This document shows, piece after piece, positions 49,815-64,000 of a stretch of DNA of 64,000 nucleotides. Below the pieces are notes generated by a model. The model had not been told where the DNA came from. It saw only the letters and a program-made list of their open reading frames with translations, and did no database searches. The first letter of the stretch is position 1; every line of letters starts with the position of its first letter. The position numbers and the translations under genes were made by a program. Origin of the DNA: Scatophagus argus (taxonomy: Eukaryota > Chordata > Actinopteri > Scatophagidae); assembly GCF_020382885.2 (NCBI RefSeq), contig NC_058510.1, positions 2,947,362-3,011,361 on the forward strand, written 5' to 3'.

Positions 49815-51113
49815 CTTCCAGAGATAAAAATCTGTGAAAAGTTTCACTGTCTGCTCAGGCCACAGACGCAATCACCAGAGAATAACAGCGTTATACTGTT
49901 CATGTTTGGTTAGAATTTGTGTTAGGTGAAATGTCTGTGGTGAAGGTTTGGGTGCGAGCAAAGATTGTTGGCATGTTATTGTTTTCAGATAACAACCTAT
50001 AGAAATGAAATCCAAATTTTAAAAGTGACCTCCGGCCCAGAAACATCCAGGGACCCCAACTGTAAGGCCAAGAGACTAAAGATATTTGAAAACTTCATCA
50101 ATAATCAGTAGTTTAACATCATTATAATAACTGAACTGGAAAGTAGTTGGTAGGCACATCATCTTCTCTTCTCATCTGTTTCCCCTTAAACGTTTCCTGA
50201 TATTCGCTCTATTCTCATTGATATAAATGTGACACACAAACTAGTAAAAATGCAACTCAAGAAAACCACAAAATGTCCATAAAACTGAAACCACACCTCT
50301 CTGACATAATATGTCGTATCTGACAGCATTACTCTTAGCTAACTGGACCAAACAAACTGCCAACTTAGTGTATTTAAAAATGGCCAACATACGTTGTAAG
50401 TATTTATTTTATCAGTATATGTTTGGAAAACCTGATGCATTTTATTGGAATAAAAATGAAGTCTTTCAGCTGCTCACATTATATTGCTTTATGACATCTT
50501 CTGTAATCACAGTTGTGTTGCATTCCAGTTTTATCCTCTGATGCACCAGGCAGCAGTTCCAGGCTTCAGTCGGACAAAGCTGTCATAAAGGCAGCAGTTT
50601 GCTGCCAGTAAAAAGGAACTTAGCTAATATTAGATGTAAGTTTAAGCTTACATGTATTAGATGTAAACTGGTGACTAATTAGAGTCAATTAAACTGCAGA
50701 AGAAATACTTCCATATTGTAAATTCTAATAATAATAGAATACTAATAAAAATCAGCTTTTAAAAAAAGCTAAGCCATGTTTGTCTTTGACATTAATTGAT
50801 ATCATTCTCTCTGGTCAGTTTTTGTTTTCTACTTGCTCTTCTTTCACATTATTTTTGGACAAACGTTATGTTTGGACAGCTGTGTTATGACTTCCAATAA
50901 ACCATTAATGCTCACAATGGTTTAGATTTGGTCCCAGGTCCACTTCCCAGTAATGCAGAATACTGCAGTATTGTAGAGTTCAGTGGTACGAACTCACAGT
51001 CATGCACACGCCTTCTGTGCACAACACTTAAAATACTATCACTTGTAGAGTCAATTGCATTAACTCAACATGGGCTCAGAAGAAAAATCTAAATCTGCAG
51101 ACAGATAATCACA

Positions 51114-51161
<48 letters not shown>

Positions 51162-54100
51162 TGTAAAAGGTGAGGTTTATACTGGGTCACTGATCCTTTT
51201 AAACACTGATACTTAGCAAGAGACACTCCAAAGCTCAGACTGCCTCTTTCTTTCATGCCATTTGTTTAAACATTTGTAGCCATTTGCTCATTCTTTTGTA
51301 GGAGTCAAGTGTTGAGAAACCTAAAATATTAGTTCAAACTGTTTGAAAGGTTAGCACAGTATTCTTAAGGCTACAACACCTGGCAACAGTCTTGCTTCAT
51401 GTGTGAAGAGGGAGGAGTGAGAGGGTGCACACACTGCTCACTTTCTCAGCCTCTTGCCTCGTTCAGCACTAATCCTGGCACGTTGCATCAGCTCTGCTTG
51501 TAGCCTGTATCAGTCTTTTATCAGCTTTTATCAGATTTTTTAAGTCTGTAAGCAAGAACAAGCAAACACTCTTGTTGGATATAATAAGTACCTAACACTA
51601 ACAGCTACGTTAATCCAAAACAACAACAACAAATAAACTTCAATGTATAGATTCGTACAAAATAATCCATGCCGGTCATTACTTATGATCCACTAGAAAT
51701 CTGTGGTGTGTGGTGTGGTGTCCCGTATTTTCTTATTTTCTCAGGTTTCACTCTGATCTGATTCCAAGTAAAACCCAAGCTGGGATCCCTGACAACAGTA
51801 AGATATGGATAATTTGTACGAAAGCTTGATAAAATGGCATTCTGTAGTCTTAAGAACTCCCACTGTTTGAACACTGACACATGAACCGATCCCTAAGCCG
51901 GAAATCACTTTCCCACAGTCAGTGACACTGATAAACCTTGGCAATACCTGGACAATGTCTGCCAGAACCAAAGGACTCACTGAAGTCTGTCTCACCCCAG
52001 CAGCACCTTCCTCCTCTTCCTCGGACCACCGCTGCATAACCTCATCATATTCTGTGTTGTGACTAAACCTCAGACGCTTTACAAAGGTTGTGGTGTTGGA
52101 TCAGTTCCTCCCACATCCATCACATACAGCATTGTTGCTCTTCTGAGAACTGAAAAGTATGACATGAGTGTGTTTGTGGTCAGAAATCATCAATGTCAGC
52201 TCTCCGTCAGACTCCGTTACAGAGCCACAGTTTGCTTATGACTATGACAGGCAGGAGGAGAAGTAGCGTCTATCAACTGGGTGCTAATTAAACTGGATCC
52301 TGGTGATAGTGAATTTCTGTTGTGACCCTGCTGAGAAAGTACACTTTTACCCCAAATTTAGATTTACATACCGGTCTTGTAATATAAGAATCAACCCTAA
52401 AGCAGAATGCTTGGGATTTATTTGATGACGTCTTTGACAATCAGCACCACTAGCAAAACGTTCCTTTAAACTGAGAAATGACTGCAAGTTTGGTAATGTA
52501 AAACCCCTGTGTTGAATGCAAAAACTCATAGCTGTCAGTATCCCACACACGCCTAACGAGCACGTGACCTTGGGGCTGTTAGCTTTCAACAAGCTCCTCC
52601 AGTCATTCGCCCTAAAACCACAAACAGTCAAAACACCCCAACACTCCACGCTCTCTTCCATGGCATACCTGAAGCAGGAGAGCCATACAAAGATCTCCTG
52701 TGAGTTTGCGTGTGACACAAGCGCTGAACTGTTCAGGTTTGTGTGTGCGTGTGATGGGAAAGTGACAGTGTTTATGTTGGGAGTTTTAACGGGCCTGCTT
52801 GTGCCTGGAAAGATTTGTCAAAAATGTTATTTTCCATTTCATAGCAAAGGCCTGATAGACTAATGGCTTGATTAGGAACCCTTCATATTATTGTTAATCA
52901 GTTAATGAGGCCGGGTCAGACAACACTGTGTATTCAGAAGCTAAGGACCGCACTTCAGTGTAGAGACCGAGAAAGTGTTTGCTGCCACTTGAATACAGAA
53001 GACAGATTCAATAGCACAAAAGTGGTAATTAACTAATTTCAATCAGACAGCAATGGCCCTTAATTAAGTTTGTGTGATGTATTCATGTGTGAGTGACTAA
53101 ATACAGGCAGAACAAATCATGTATTTCATGTATTGTTAGCATATTCCAGGAGACAAAATCAGTATTCATAATAAATACACAGAAACACTGGATATAACGA
53201 AAGAATTTATGCTGTGAAGTGTGACAGCTACGAGATAAAAGCCCAATCCGTCTTGCAGAGAAGCTAACAATTGTCCTCTTACACACACACACACACACAC
53301 CTACCCTTGTAACGGTGAGGCAGAACAGTGAGGCCAGTGCGAAGGTGTCTTAATGGCTGCAGGATACTGACTAAAACAAATCCCAGAATCAGTTGGAAAT
53401 CTTCTCCAACTTCCCTCTGCAGTACAAAACAATTATATATACATTTAACAAGGAGTTCAGGTCTCATTAAATGAATTTTGCATCTGCTGTTGTGTGTCAC
53501 AGTGAGGATTATGACATAATTATTCCATTGATAAGAGAATGAGACTTAAAGAGAAAAATGCTTTGATTGAGAGGGGCCAGGCAGCCATGGAGCTTTAAGA
53601 CAGAAGCTAGTGGAAAACCAAGTCCCAGGCTTTACGACGGCCTCTGAGGAAAGTATGGGTGATGTCATAATGTCCATGATTTTAGCACATTAGTTAAGTC
53701 ATATGCAGTGTAGTGGCGGGCGTTCCCAGCTTACACTCTGTCTCTCTTTTGGTCACACCGACAGACACATGCAGGATTTTGTTCAGCTTTCACTCATAAC
53801 AGGAAGCTTTGAGTTTGAAATGTCTGTCTCTAATAGTTCTTAGTCAGTTCTCGAGGCTTTTCTGGAAATTTCTGATGAGTCAGGAGGAGGTGAATCCATA
53901 TCATCCCGATGGATAAAGTCCAGAGGTTTTATCATCCCATGCTGGAGTTCCCTGGAACACAAATGTATGCTGTCAGACATCTGTAAATGACATTTGTACT
54001 GTATGAACAACACATGTACAACTGAGCTGCTTAGAAAAATGTCCAGGTTGCTTACAGGTAACTAATAAAACAGCCAAGCCTAACAGTGGATTCTGGACTG

Positions 54101-55761
54101 ATTCAATTATGTAAAAACAACTCATTCATTTTTAAACAAGTTCCTACAAACAGAGCAGAGCTGCACTGAGTACAGTAGAGCTGACTGATAAAACATCCAA
54201 GTGCAGCAGCTTCACAACACAGCATGAATCATGTTTTCCCTCATGCTTATGCTGAAATCTGTTACACAACGGCTACAGAGAGGAAAACTAAAATGAAGCC
54301 TTTGTGTCCGCTCTCCCTTCTCCTGTGTCTTTTGCACTTCTCTGCTACATTCGTCGTGTCCCTGGAGATGTGATGTTATGAGCAAACCTTGAAGAAAAGG
54401 CAAAGGTTGTGCAACAACGTCCACCCTGGAGATGAGATTCCTAAACCACTGACATCTTTTGCAATGACATCATGTCGCTCCTGAGTTCCAACATCTGAAA
54501 ACAAAGGAGCACACAGCTCTGAAGCACTGTGGGAGCCCTGTGCTAGAGGATGCAACTAAAAATATGTTTCAGTTGCATGGAAATTTGAGGAGAGAGCTAG
54601 AGATGCTCTGTGAACATGTCACTGTTTCACACTGTACGGTGAAAAGTGGAAAGAATCAGAACAGCAAGAAACAGTCGGTAAATACGGGAACATATCTCTG
54701 TTTCAACATTATCTCCTGGTCTTCAACAGGAGGCGAAATAATCAATACAAGGTAACAAGGTCCTAAGTGGACTGTCAAGGTGAATTATACATGAATGTAA
54801 ACTAAAGTCTACTTTTACTTACTAGAATTGTCAAACGAGACAGAAGTACAAGTACAACCTCTGCAAACATGACAGTTAGTGAACAGCAGAGTGTTGTTCT
54901 TGGTAGTTTGTGGTTGTGAAAATGTGATTTTTAGTCGAATGCTTGAAGGAAGACGAGCACAAGTGAAAGGTGGAAAACCAAAAAGGCAAGCAGCAGTGAT
55001 TTTTTATTGGTATTTTTCTCTTTTAAACAGCCGAAAACAGTGAAAACATTTAGTTTTGTTTCTCTTGCACATTGTGTAACCTTGAGTCCACAACAAATCA
55101 TAATTTAAAACATTAACTTAAGCTAAATTCCTACTGGATGCCCTGTGGTGTCTGTTTACAGTCTGAATGAATTCGGCCAACAAACTGCTGCAGTCGGTTC
55201 CACCAGTCAGAAATGTTCAGCACTGCTAACTCAGTCCCAAAAGTTCCTGGGCTACTGGAAAGTACCAACTTGAAAGCAGGGACTTTCTGGGACGTCTTCC
55301 CAGAAACTGTGGCTTCCAGAAGCAAAGCTAAAAGTACCTGATTGGATTAAAAAAAAAAAAAAAGTTTCTGGGTTCCTGAAAAAGTTCCTGCAGCCCAAGT
55401 TAAATTTGTGTTTATTTCTATTTAGAACAGTTTTCAAACCTTCTGTGAGACGAGTGCAGTTTAAAACTCTAAGTTTCTATTTAACTTCCAAGCTGGTTCG
55501 CATCCACAGCCTCATGCATAACAGGCAATGGTTATGTGATGATAATAATACTAAAAAAAACAATGTTCACAATGACGTAAATCACATAACAGCCTTCATG
55601 GCTGAGATGACAAATCAAATCTCTGCTCAGCAAAAAGGTCTACTGTGCGGTTTCCAAAAGGATCTCTGTTTCAAGTCCTGACAAACTTCCTCTTCTGCTC
55701 TGTCATGGGTGGAGATGCTACCTGTCCTCCAGTCCCATTTCACTCGGCCACAGCTGCAGTC
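49704..55761 (-). CDS. Unrecognised multi-exon gene (partial model)
   Basis: Exons on -: 54388-54494, 53305-53416, 51948-52051 and 49704-49814, with 55722-55761 possibly upstream. All have GT/AG borders, and each junction keeps one frame, which is unlikely by chance for three joins. The model reads VGTQERHDVIAKDVSGLGIS..., WTLLHNLCLFFK, REVGEDFQLILGFVLVSILQ, PLRHLRTGLTVLPHRYKEYD, then MQRWSEEEEEG, SPLVLADIVQFLRRLSAMQ, seven Gln and an acidic tail ending in TGA. The Leu-rich segments look helical, perhaps HEAT-like. No signal peptide is visible; the hydrophobic stretch in the second exon could be a buried helix. The 5' end is missing: a candidate first exon with ATG AAAAAG lies near 56405-56420 but does not join in phase. 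I do not know the family. Confidence 0.45.
51117..51160. repeat. (TG)22 microsatellite
   Basis: Uninterrupted TG run within the last intron of the unrecognised gene. Confidence 0.97.
51948..52051 (-). CDS. Unrecognised gene, internal exon
   Basis: 104 bases, acceptor aacacag, donor GTCCAG|gtattg. Encodes YDEVMQRWSEEEEEG to VLADIVQ. Confidence 0.45.
53305..53416 (-). CDS. Unrecognised gene, internal exon
   Basis: 112 bases, acceptor tactgcag, donor ACAAGG|gtaggt followed at once by a GT repeat. Encodes REVGEDFQLI to HRYK. Confidence 0.45.
53840..53951 (-). CDS. ropn1l: Possible alternative last exon of ropn1l
   Basis: After acceptor tgttccag, the frame set by ropn1l exon 4 (phase 2) stays open for 36 codons to TAA, reading ELQHGMIKPLDFIHRDDMDS. 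It resembles the proximal last exon (NKQNGMIQVSNFHIS) at Q, GMI and F. It would have to splice over exons of the unrecognised gene. May be chance or a duplicated exon. Confidence 0.25.
54388..54494 (-). CDS. Unrecognised gene, internal exon
   Basis: 107 bases, acceptor tttgttttcag, donor TTCAAG|gtttgc. 35 codons with mixed hydrophobic and charged residues (GWTLLHNLCLFFK). Confidence 0.45.
55130..55400 (-). repeat. Non-autonomous hAT-like fragment
   Basis: On -, contains 'aaaaagttcctgcag'-type and 'ggtacttttagctttgcttc' words and 'cccagaaagtccc', shared with 20895-21175. ORFs at 55131-55437 are repeat-derived. Confidence 0.4.
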
Positions 55762-55780
55762 CTGCAAGGCACAAGCTTCA

Positions 55781-55812
<32 letters not shown>

Positions 55813-56019
55813 CAGGGGAAACAAACATGTTTATAAGAAAAGAGTGCAGTAGACTGTGCTTTCCCACTGGCACATTTTAAAATGGACTTGGATGAACTAG
55901 ACTATTCACTCCTCAAAAGGCTTAACTCGTGAAACAGTCACACATTGTTGTGTAAGTTGGCAACCTGCTCATCAGGAGGGATACAGTGCTTCTTATCCAA
56001 AGCACGACATGATGTTTCT

Positions 56020-56172
56020 GCGCTCTATACACGCACACCGATGGGGAAGCCATCAGGAGCAATTTAAGGTTCAGTATCTTGCCCAAGGACACCTCGACGT
56101 GCAGCCAGAGCTGGGGATGGAACCACTGACCTTCCAATTAGTGGATGACCTGCTCTACTTCCCGAGCCACAG
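56020..56172 (+). repeat. Teleost retroposon fragment
   Basis: Contains 'cagtatcttgcccaaggac', 'gctggggatggaaccactgac' and 'ctctacttcccgagccac', a familiar dispersed fish repeat with a tRNA-like B-box relic. Confidence 0.7.
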
Positions 56173-56752
56173 ATACCCTGAAAAAATATGTGACCGCAAA
56201 ATTATGTGCTGAAGCTTACAGAGACTGGATATGAGCCTCTGAGATTTCTTGGTGTGCTTTTTGAAGATTATAATAAACCTGTCTGAGGGTGTATTTGTAC
56301 TTGTACAATACATTGAACAGTACATGGAGGAGTGAACAAAACACAGGGATATTTACGTCTTTAATGTGAGCTGAAAGTCACTCTCTTGTGCCCTCAGAGC
56401 TTATCTCCTTACCGCACCTCTTTTTCATCTGCTGGGTGAAATGAATACAGCAGCAGAGAGGCCAAATGAGGTGAGGCTGCAAGCTGATAGGTTATGTGTA
56501 TGATAAATGAACTTTGGCTAACCCAGACATAGGGGAACATATACACACAGTCAGTCCCGCTGACAGTCTGTGTAAGGCAGCTTTGTGCCTCTCTCGCTGC
56601 TCATTAAAGATTTCAACTTGACTCAAAACAGCAACCTCATTCAGCTGGACAATGATGAATAATAACCCACTGTGCCTGATTCTAACAATTAATGAGACCA
56701 GTTTCTAGGCAATGAAACATCAGCTGTGCTTTAAGGAGCATTAGCTGGCCCA

Positions 56753-56758
56753 TTTATT
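56753..56758 (-). terminator. ropn1l polyadenylation signal
   Basis: AATAAA on -, 25 bases after the stop of the proximal last exon. This very short 3' UTR supports that exon as the normal end. Confidence 0.55.
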
Positions 56759-56782
56759 AATTGAACACTCATTTTGTTACTT

Positions 56783-60704
<3,922 letters not shown>

Positions 60705-61231
60705 TTAGCAGATGAGATCTCGTAGACAGAAGAGCTAAGAGGAAATAAAAAAGTGGCAGCTCCGGGGCCACTTAAAACTATACACACTGACAATAACACG
60801 ACATAGAAATTCAATCCTGGCTCTACTGACTTAGCGTTTCAGTGTTGCTGTTACACTGGGGAAGTTTGAAACAAGTCAGGTAAAAAAAAAGGAGGTAAAG
60901 ATCATAAGATCATCACAGAGGTACACGCAACAGAGACAAACATGGTTACGTTACAGTACTAACATCAGTTTTACATATTTCTTTGAATGATAAATACAGA
61001 AAAAGCTAGAATATCATATTTCTGAAAATTAAATGAGCACAACAGTTTGAGAAGTTTGAGAATATTTTCTTATTTGCTGGGTTGATTTAAATACATTCAC
61101 ATACAAAACGCCCCTTAACGTTAAGTAAGCTTTTTTGGTAATAATGCTAACAGGCAAAAACTAAGTTGGAAAATGATAACATTTTCCTCACCAGTGCTGT
61201 GTGTAATGTGCATTATGAACGGTCACGTTAC

Positions 61232-61345
61232 CTGGCTTGTCGAATTATGAATATGGACAAAAAACCGCAGAAATAAGGGCTAAAATAAGGATAACTAGCT
61301 CAAATAATATTAACGTTCACGGACACCTAGCACTTGATTAGTCTA
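61232..61345 (-). other. ropn1l 5' non-coding exon (predicted)
   Basis: A donor AGCCAG|gtaacg at 61232 is followed about 560 bases later by the acceptor just before the ropn1l ATG. The exon start is set roughly by the X-box upstream. Confidence 0.4.
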
Positions 61346-61355
61346 TCGCGACACT

Positions 61356-61368
61356 GTCGCATAGCAAC
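61356..61368. promoter_or_regulatory. RFX X-box-like motif upstream of ropn1l
   Basis: GTCGCATAGCAAC fits the inverted half-sites GTYGC / RGCAAC of the X-box bound by RFX factors at ciliary genes. It sits directly upstream of the predicted first exon. Confidence 0.45.
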
Positions 61369-61389
61369 GGTGTCCTTCTTCTTCTTTGG

Positions 61390-62036
61390 TTTTTAAGGTG
61401 TAGCTGGAACGACGCTTAACGTGCATTACTGCCACCTTCTGCTATGGAGGGCACACAAAGGACGTCCTACTTACAGACCACGTTTAAAAAAAATTAAAAT
61501 AATAATAATGGTGATTGTGATGGCTAACGGCGATGAAAGGTTTTTAAGATCCAATGTAAGGAACTAGGAAAAGGGGTTATGCTTTATAAAGCACAGTTGT
61601 CAAAAATGATACTGTTGAAAACATTCTGCAATTTTACATAGGAAATAAACACTGATATTCTTAAACCTCAACAGATATTTTCAAAAAGGTTAGTGCTTGC
61701 ATTTCAGTCACTTTTCAGGCAAAAATGTCAAAGGCTTGCTGGTTCTAGTTTCTTACATGTAAGGGCTTACTGCTTGTCTTTGTCATTTATAACAAAGTCA
61801 GTAGGTTTTGGACTGTTGGTTGGATAAAAGAATGAATTTGCAGACATCGCTTTACACATCTGAGCATTTTTCACAATTTTTTGACATTATATAGACTGAA
61901 CAATTTGTGCAAGTAAACAGCAGATTAATCGATAATGAAAATAATCATTAGTTGCTGTCCCAAATCATACTGCACACACTCACCTATGATAGACATCATT
62001 CTGTGCCACAAACAGGCAAAACATCATATTGAAGAT
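61390..62036. other. Intergenic stretch ropn1l - nup58
   Basis: Holds a second copy of the dispersed percomorph repeat (61690-61965, ending in 'gataatgaaaataatcatta') and short AT-rich DNA. No exon seen. Confidence 0.6.
61690..61965 (+). repeat. Dispersed percomorph repeat, second copy
   Basis: Contains 'cttgctggttctagtttctta', 'ggttttggactgttggttgg' in part and 'cagattaatcgataatgaaa'. Matches 57250-57545 and extends further at the 3' side. Confidence 0.75.
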
Positions 62037-62147
62037 TTTATTGTTTATTATTAAACAGCTTTTGAAAATACAGGTTTACACATACTGTGATTAGAAAACA
62101 ATAGTACAACTACAAGGATTGGGTGACCAAACATGGACATGGACAAC

Positions 62148-62178
<31 letters not shown>

Positions 62179-63505
62179 GAAAAAGAAAAAAGAAAAAGCG
62201 AGCAACCACCACACCTGACGCTCAAAAAAAAGAAGTCAGCAATTACTACAGACCAGAGAGACAAATTCTTACCTGTGCAATAGGCACACATGCACATTCA
62301 CACAATCACCGTCAGGTCATATACACTGGCAAGTGCAAATTATTTCTAGCACATGTATCGAGTAGAGTAGGTAGGATCTGATCTGCTCATGAACTCCCTT
62401 TCAGATCCAACTAACTTAACATTTAATGGGAACCGTGTAATACAAAAAGCACAGCGTTTACACTCCAAGTTCTTACACTGGGGCAAACAAAGTGTGCCTA
62501 AAAACGATAAGGATGGACTCTAGCAAAAGCAACACAGGTTACATGGACTACATAAAGGTCTATCCCGAGGTGCCAGTCCCCCTTTAACCCCTCCCGAATG
62601 TCATTTCATTATCCTCTTTATACAAAAATAAAACTGTGCTTCCCCAAATACCCACCCTGGCTACTCTCCTGTGCCTATAAAACTGTCTAGAATCAGATAA
62701 CACCCTCAGCACTACGCTGTTCCGAACCAACTATTACCCCATAAGCTTTTTTCCCTTTACTTTACCTTACTCTTCCCTGGACGAGACTTGGGCCAAGTCA
62801 TCATTTCAGAGGCATTCAAGTGCAGTTATGTGATTGACGGGGTTTGAATACCACGATGGAACCAGCTGCACTAACCATCCCACAGAAACACATCAATCTT
62901 GTACAATTTTCAACTCTCACAGATAACTGAACTATTTGTACTTGACCCAGCTCTGTCCATGGCTGGCATTCCCAAAAGCATTGTGGAGCTACAGATTATA
63001 GAGTGCACGCAACATCGAGACAATACAACATGGGCAGACTGTTTCCATACATGCCACTGTCTACTACACTGATTATGAGTTACTAAGCATTAATAAGACC
63101 AAAATAATACAGTTAAATTGTGTAAATGGGTCTGATAGGAGTGTGTGAATGTGAGATTTTGTATCAACTGACAAGTAATCCTGAATATGGACTTGGCAAT
63201 TTGGAACTAAATTAAATCAAATCTGTGTAGAACAGTGGAGAACACAACTAGGGAATTACAGAAAGACAATGCTTGTTGGCCAATGGGATCTTCTTTTTCT
63301 TATATACCTCCAAAGGGAGATCCTGTGTTGCTGTTTCATGGTGAACTCAATCCCATCCCTGATGAGTTCCTCAACATTTTCTTTATTCTTTTCTTGTACA
63401 ATTATTATAGCACTTCTATGCTTTTGGGAGACCAGGCCTTACTCATTACAAACTCCAAGCCGTTCAGGTGGTCAGTCAAAGGGGTCTGTCCGTCCTTGCT
63501 TGGTT
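62037..63505 (-). other. nup58 3' UTR with polyadenylation signal
   Basis: On -, about 1.45 kb without coding potential after the nup58 stop. It ends with AATAAA at 62037-62042 and includes a T-run (A-run 62150-62172 on +) followed by TTTTTC units. Confidence 0.6.
62150..62198. repeat. Poly(A) and (GAAAAA)n run
   Basis: 23 A followed by GAAAAA-type units on +. The Lys-rich ORF over it is not a gene. Confidence 0.95.
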
Positions 63506-63675
63506 CTATCTCTTGCCCCTTTTATTACCAGCAGGGGGTTTCTTGAGCTGGAGAAGGGGACCTCCTGTGCCGAAGGCTGCAGCAGGCTGGTTAGACACGC
63601 CGAAGGTCAGGCCAGCTGAGGGGTTGATGCCAGGGTTGCTGAAGTTAAAGCCTGAGCTGCTGCTACTACCAAAAC
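63506..63675 (-). CDS. nup58: Nucleoporin 58, last coding exon
   Basis: Acceptor tttctccag and 55 codons to TAG. FGSSSSSGFNFSNPGINPSA, GLTFGVSN, FGTGGPLLQLKKPPAGNKRG and the KR end agree almost residue for residue with the human NUP58 (NUPL1) C-terminus as I remember it. This is the FG-repeat tail of the nuclear pore central channel complex (Nup62-Nup54-Nup58) with a basic end. The first codon is completed by one base from the previous exon, which lies beyond the window's right side together with the coiled-coil core. Partial gene. Confidence 0.93.
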
Positions 63676-64000
63676 CTGGAGAAATGAGAGGCAGGGGACA
63701 CAGAGGGACAAACAAATGTTAGAGAATACAAAAGAAATGGAGCAAATAAAAAATGAAAATAAAGGAGAGTGAAATACAGATTTTGTCTATGTGGTGTAAA
63801 ACCTCACATCTTAAAATATAAAAAAGGCTTACATGGCTATGCACAGTCTTGTTGACAAAGTGAGGAAAACAGAGAAAATTGAGAACAATTTAAGCTTGAA
63901 GGTTAAACAATGTCTGACAAAATATTGTCTAGAATTTTTTTTTTTTTTTTATTTTTCAATAACCACATTGTATTTTAAACAGCCCTGAAATATGTGGCAC
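63676..64000 (-). other. nup58 last intron (partial)
   Basis: AT-rich intron sequence with a T-run at 63936-63950 on +. No exon seen. Confidence 0.7.

Noticed and set aside
52347..52718. 123-codon ORF on -
   Set aside because: No acceptor or donor in a consistent phase with the neighbouring exons of the unrecognised gene, and no family resemblance.
56405..56420. Mini first exon (ATG AAAAAG AGGTGC G) for the unrecognised gene
   Set aside because: The donor is good, but joining to 55722-55761 leads to a stop after the next junction; not usable without an extra exon.
62133..62381. Lys-rich ORF on +
   Set aside because: Translation of an A-run within the nup58 3' UTR.

Overview
The window is vertebrate nuclear DNA, most likely from a percomorph-type ray-finned fish. 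Short coding exons with GT/AG introns are separated by long AT-rich non-coding DNA full of CA/GT microsatellites, teleost retroposon fragments, a tRNA-derived SINE and hAT-like MITEs. I see no operons, ribosome-binding sites, CRISPR arrays or other prokaryotic features.

Layout: (1) 1-10.4 kb is non-coding, perhaps including the 3' UTR of a gene lying to the left. (2) 10.77-21.46 kb (+) holds dap (death-associated protein 1), complete in four coding exons and 105 residues. (3) 23.74-30.48 kb is one DNA transposon of about 6.7 kb with terminal inverted repeats (TIRs) of about 470-480 bp. It carries two decayed, convergent genes: an integrase-like transposase on + and a HECT-type E3 ubiquitin ligase-like gene on -. 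A short zinc-ribbon ORF (CxxC, 10 residues, CxxC) lies inside both TIRs, so both genes start from the same leader. A SINE, a retroposon tail and an hAT-like MITE are nested in it. (4) 35.23-47.76 kb (-) holds ankrd33b, complete in six coding exons and 533 residues. (5) 49.70-55.76 kb (-) holds a gene I do not recognise: four exons (a possible fifth upstream) that join in phase and end in a short polyQ and acidic tail. (6) 56.78-60.67 kb (-) holds ropn1l (ropporin-1-like, a cilium/flagellum protein), complete in five coding exons, with a 5' non-coding exon and an RFX-type X-box. (7) 63.51-63.68 kb (-) is the last coding exon of nup58, with its 3' UTR reaching to about 62.04 kb.

The order dap - ankrd33b - ropn1l, with dap pointing toward the other two, matches my knowledge of human 5p15.2 (ROPN1L, ANKRD33B, DAP) as an inverted block. 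nup58 is on a different human chromosome (13q), so a synteny breakpoint lies between ropn1l and nup58. The host genes do not form a pathway. dap acts in autophagy and ribosome dormancy, ankrd33b is related to a photoreceptor transcription cofactor, ropn1l belongs to motile cilia, and nup58 to the nuclear pore. The most unusual object is the transposon with the ubiquitin-ligase passenger and TIR-encoded zinc-ribbon leader.
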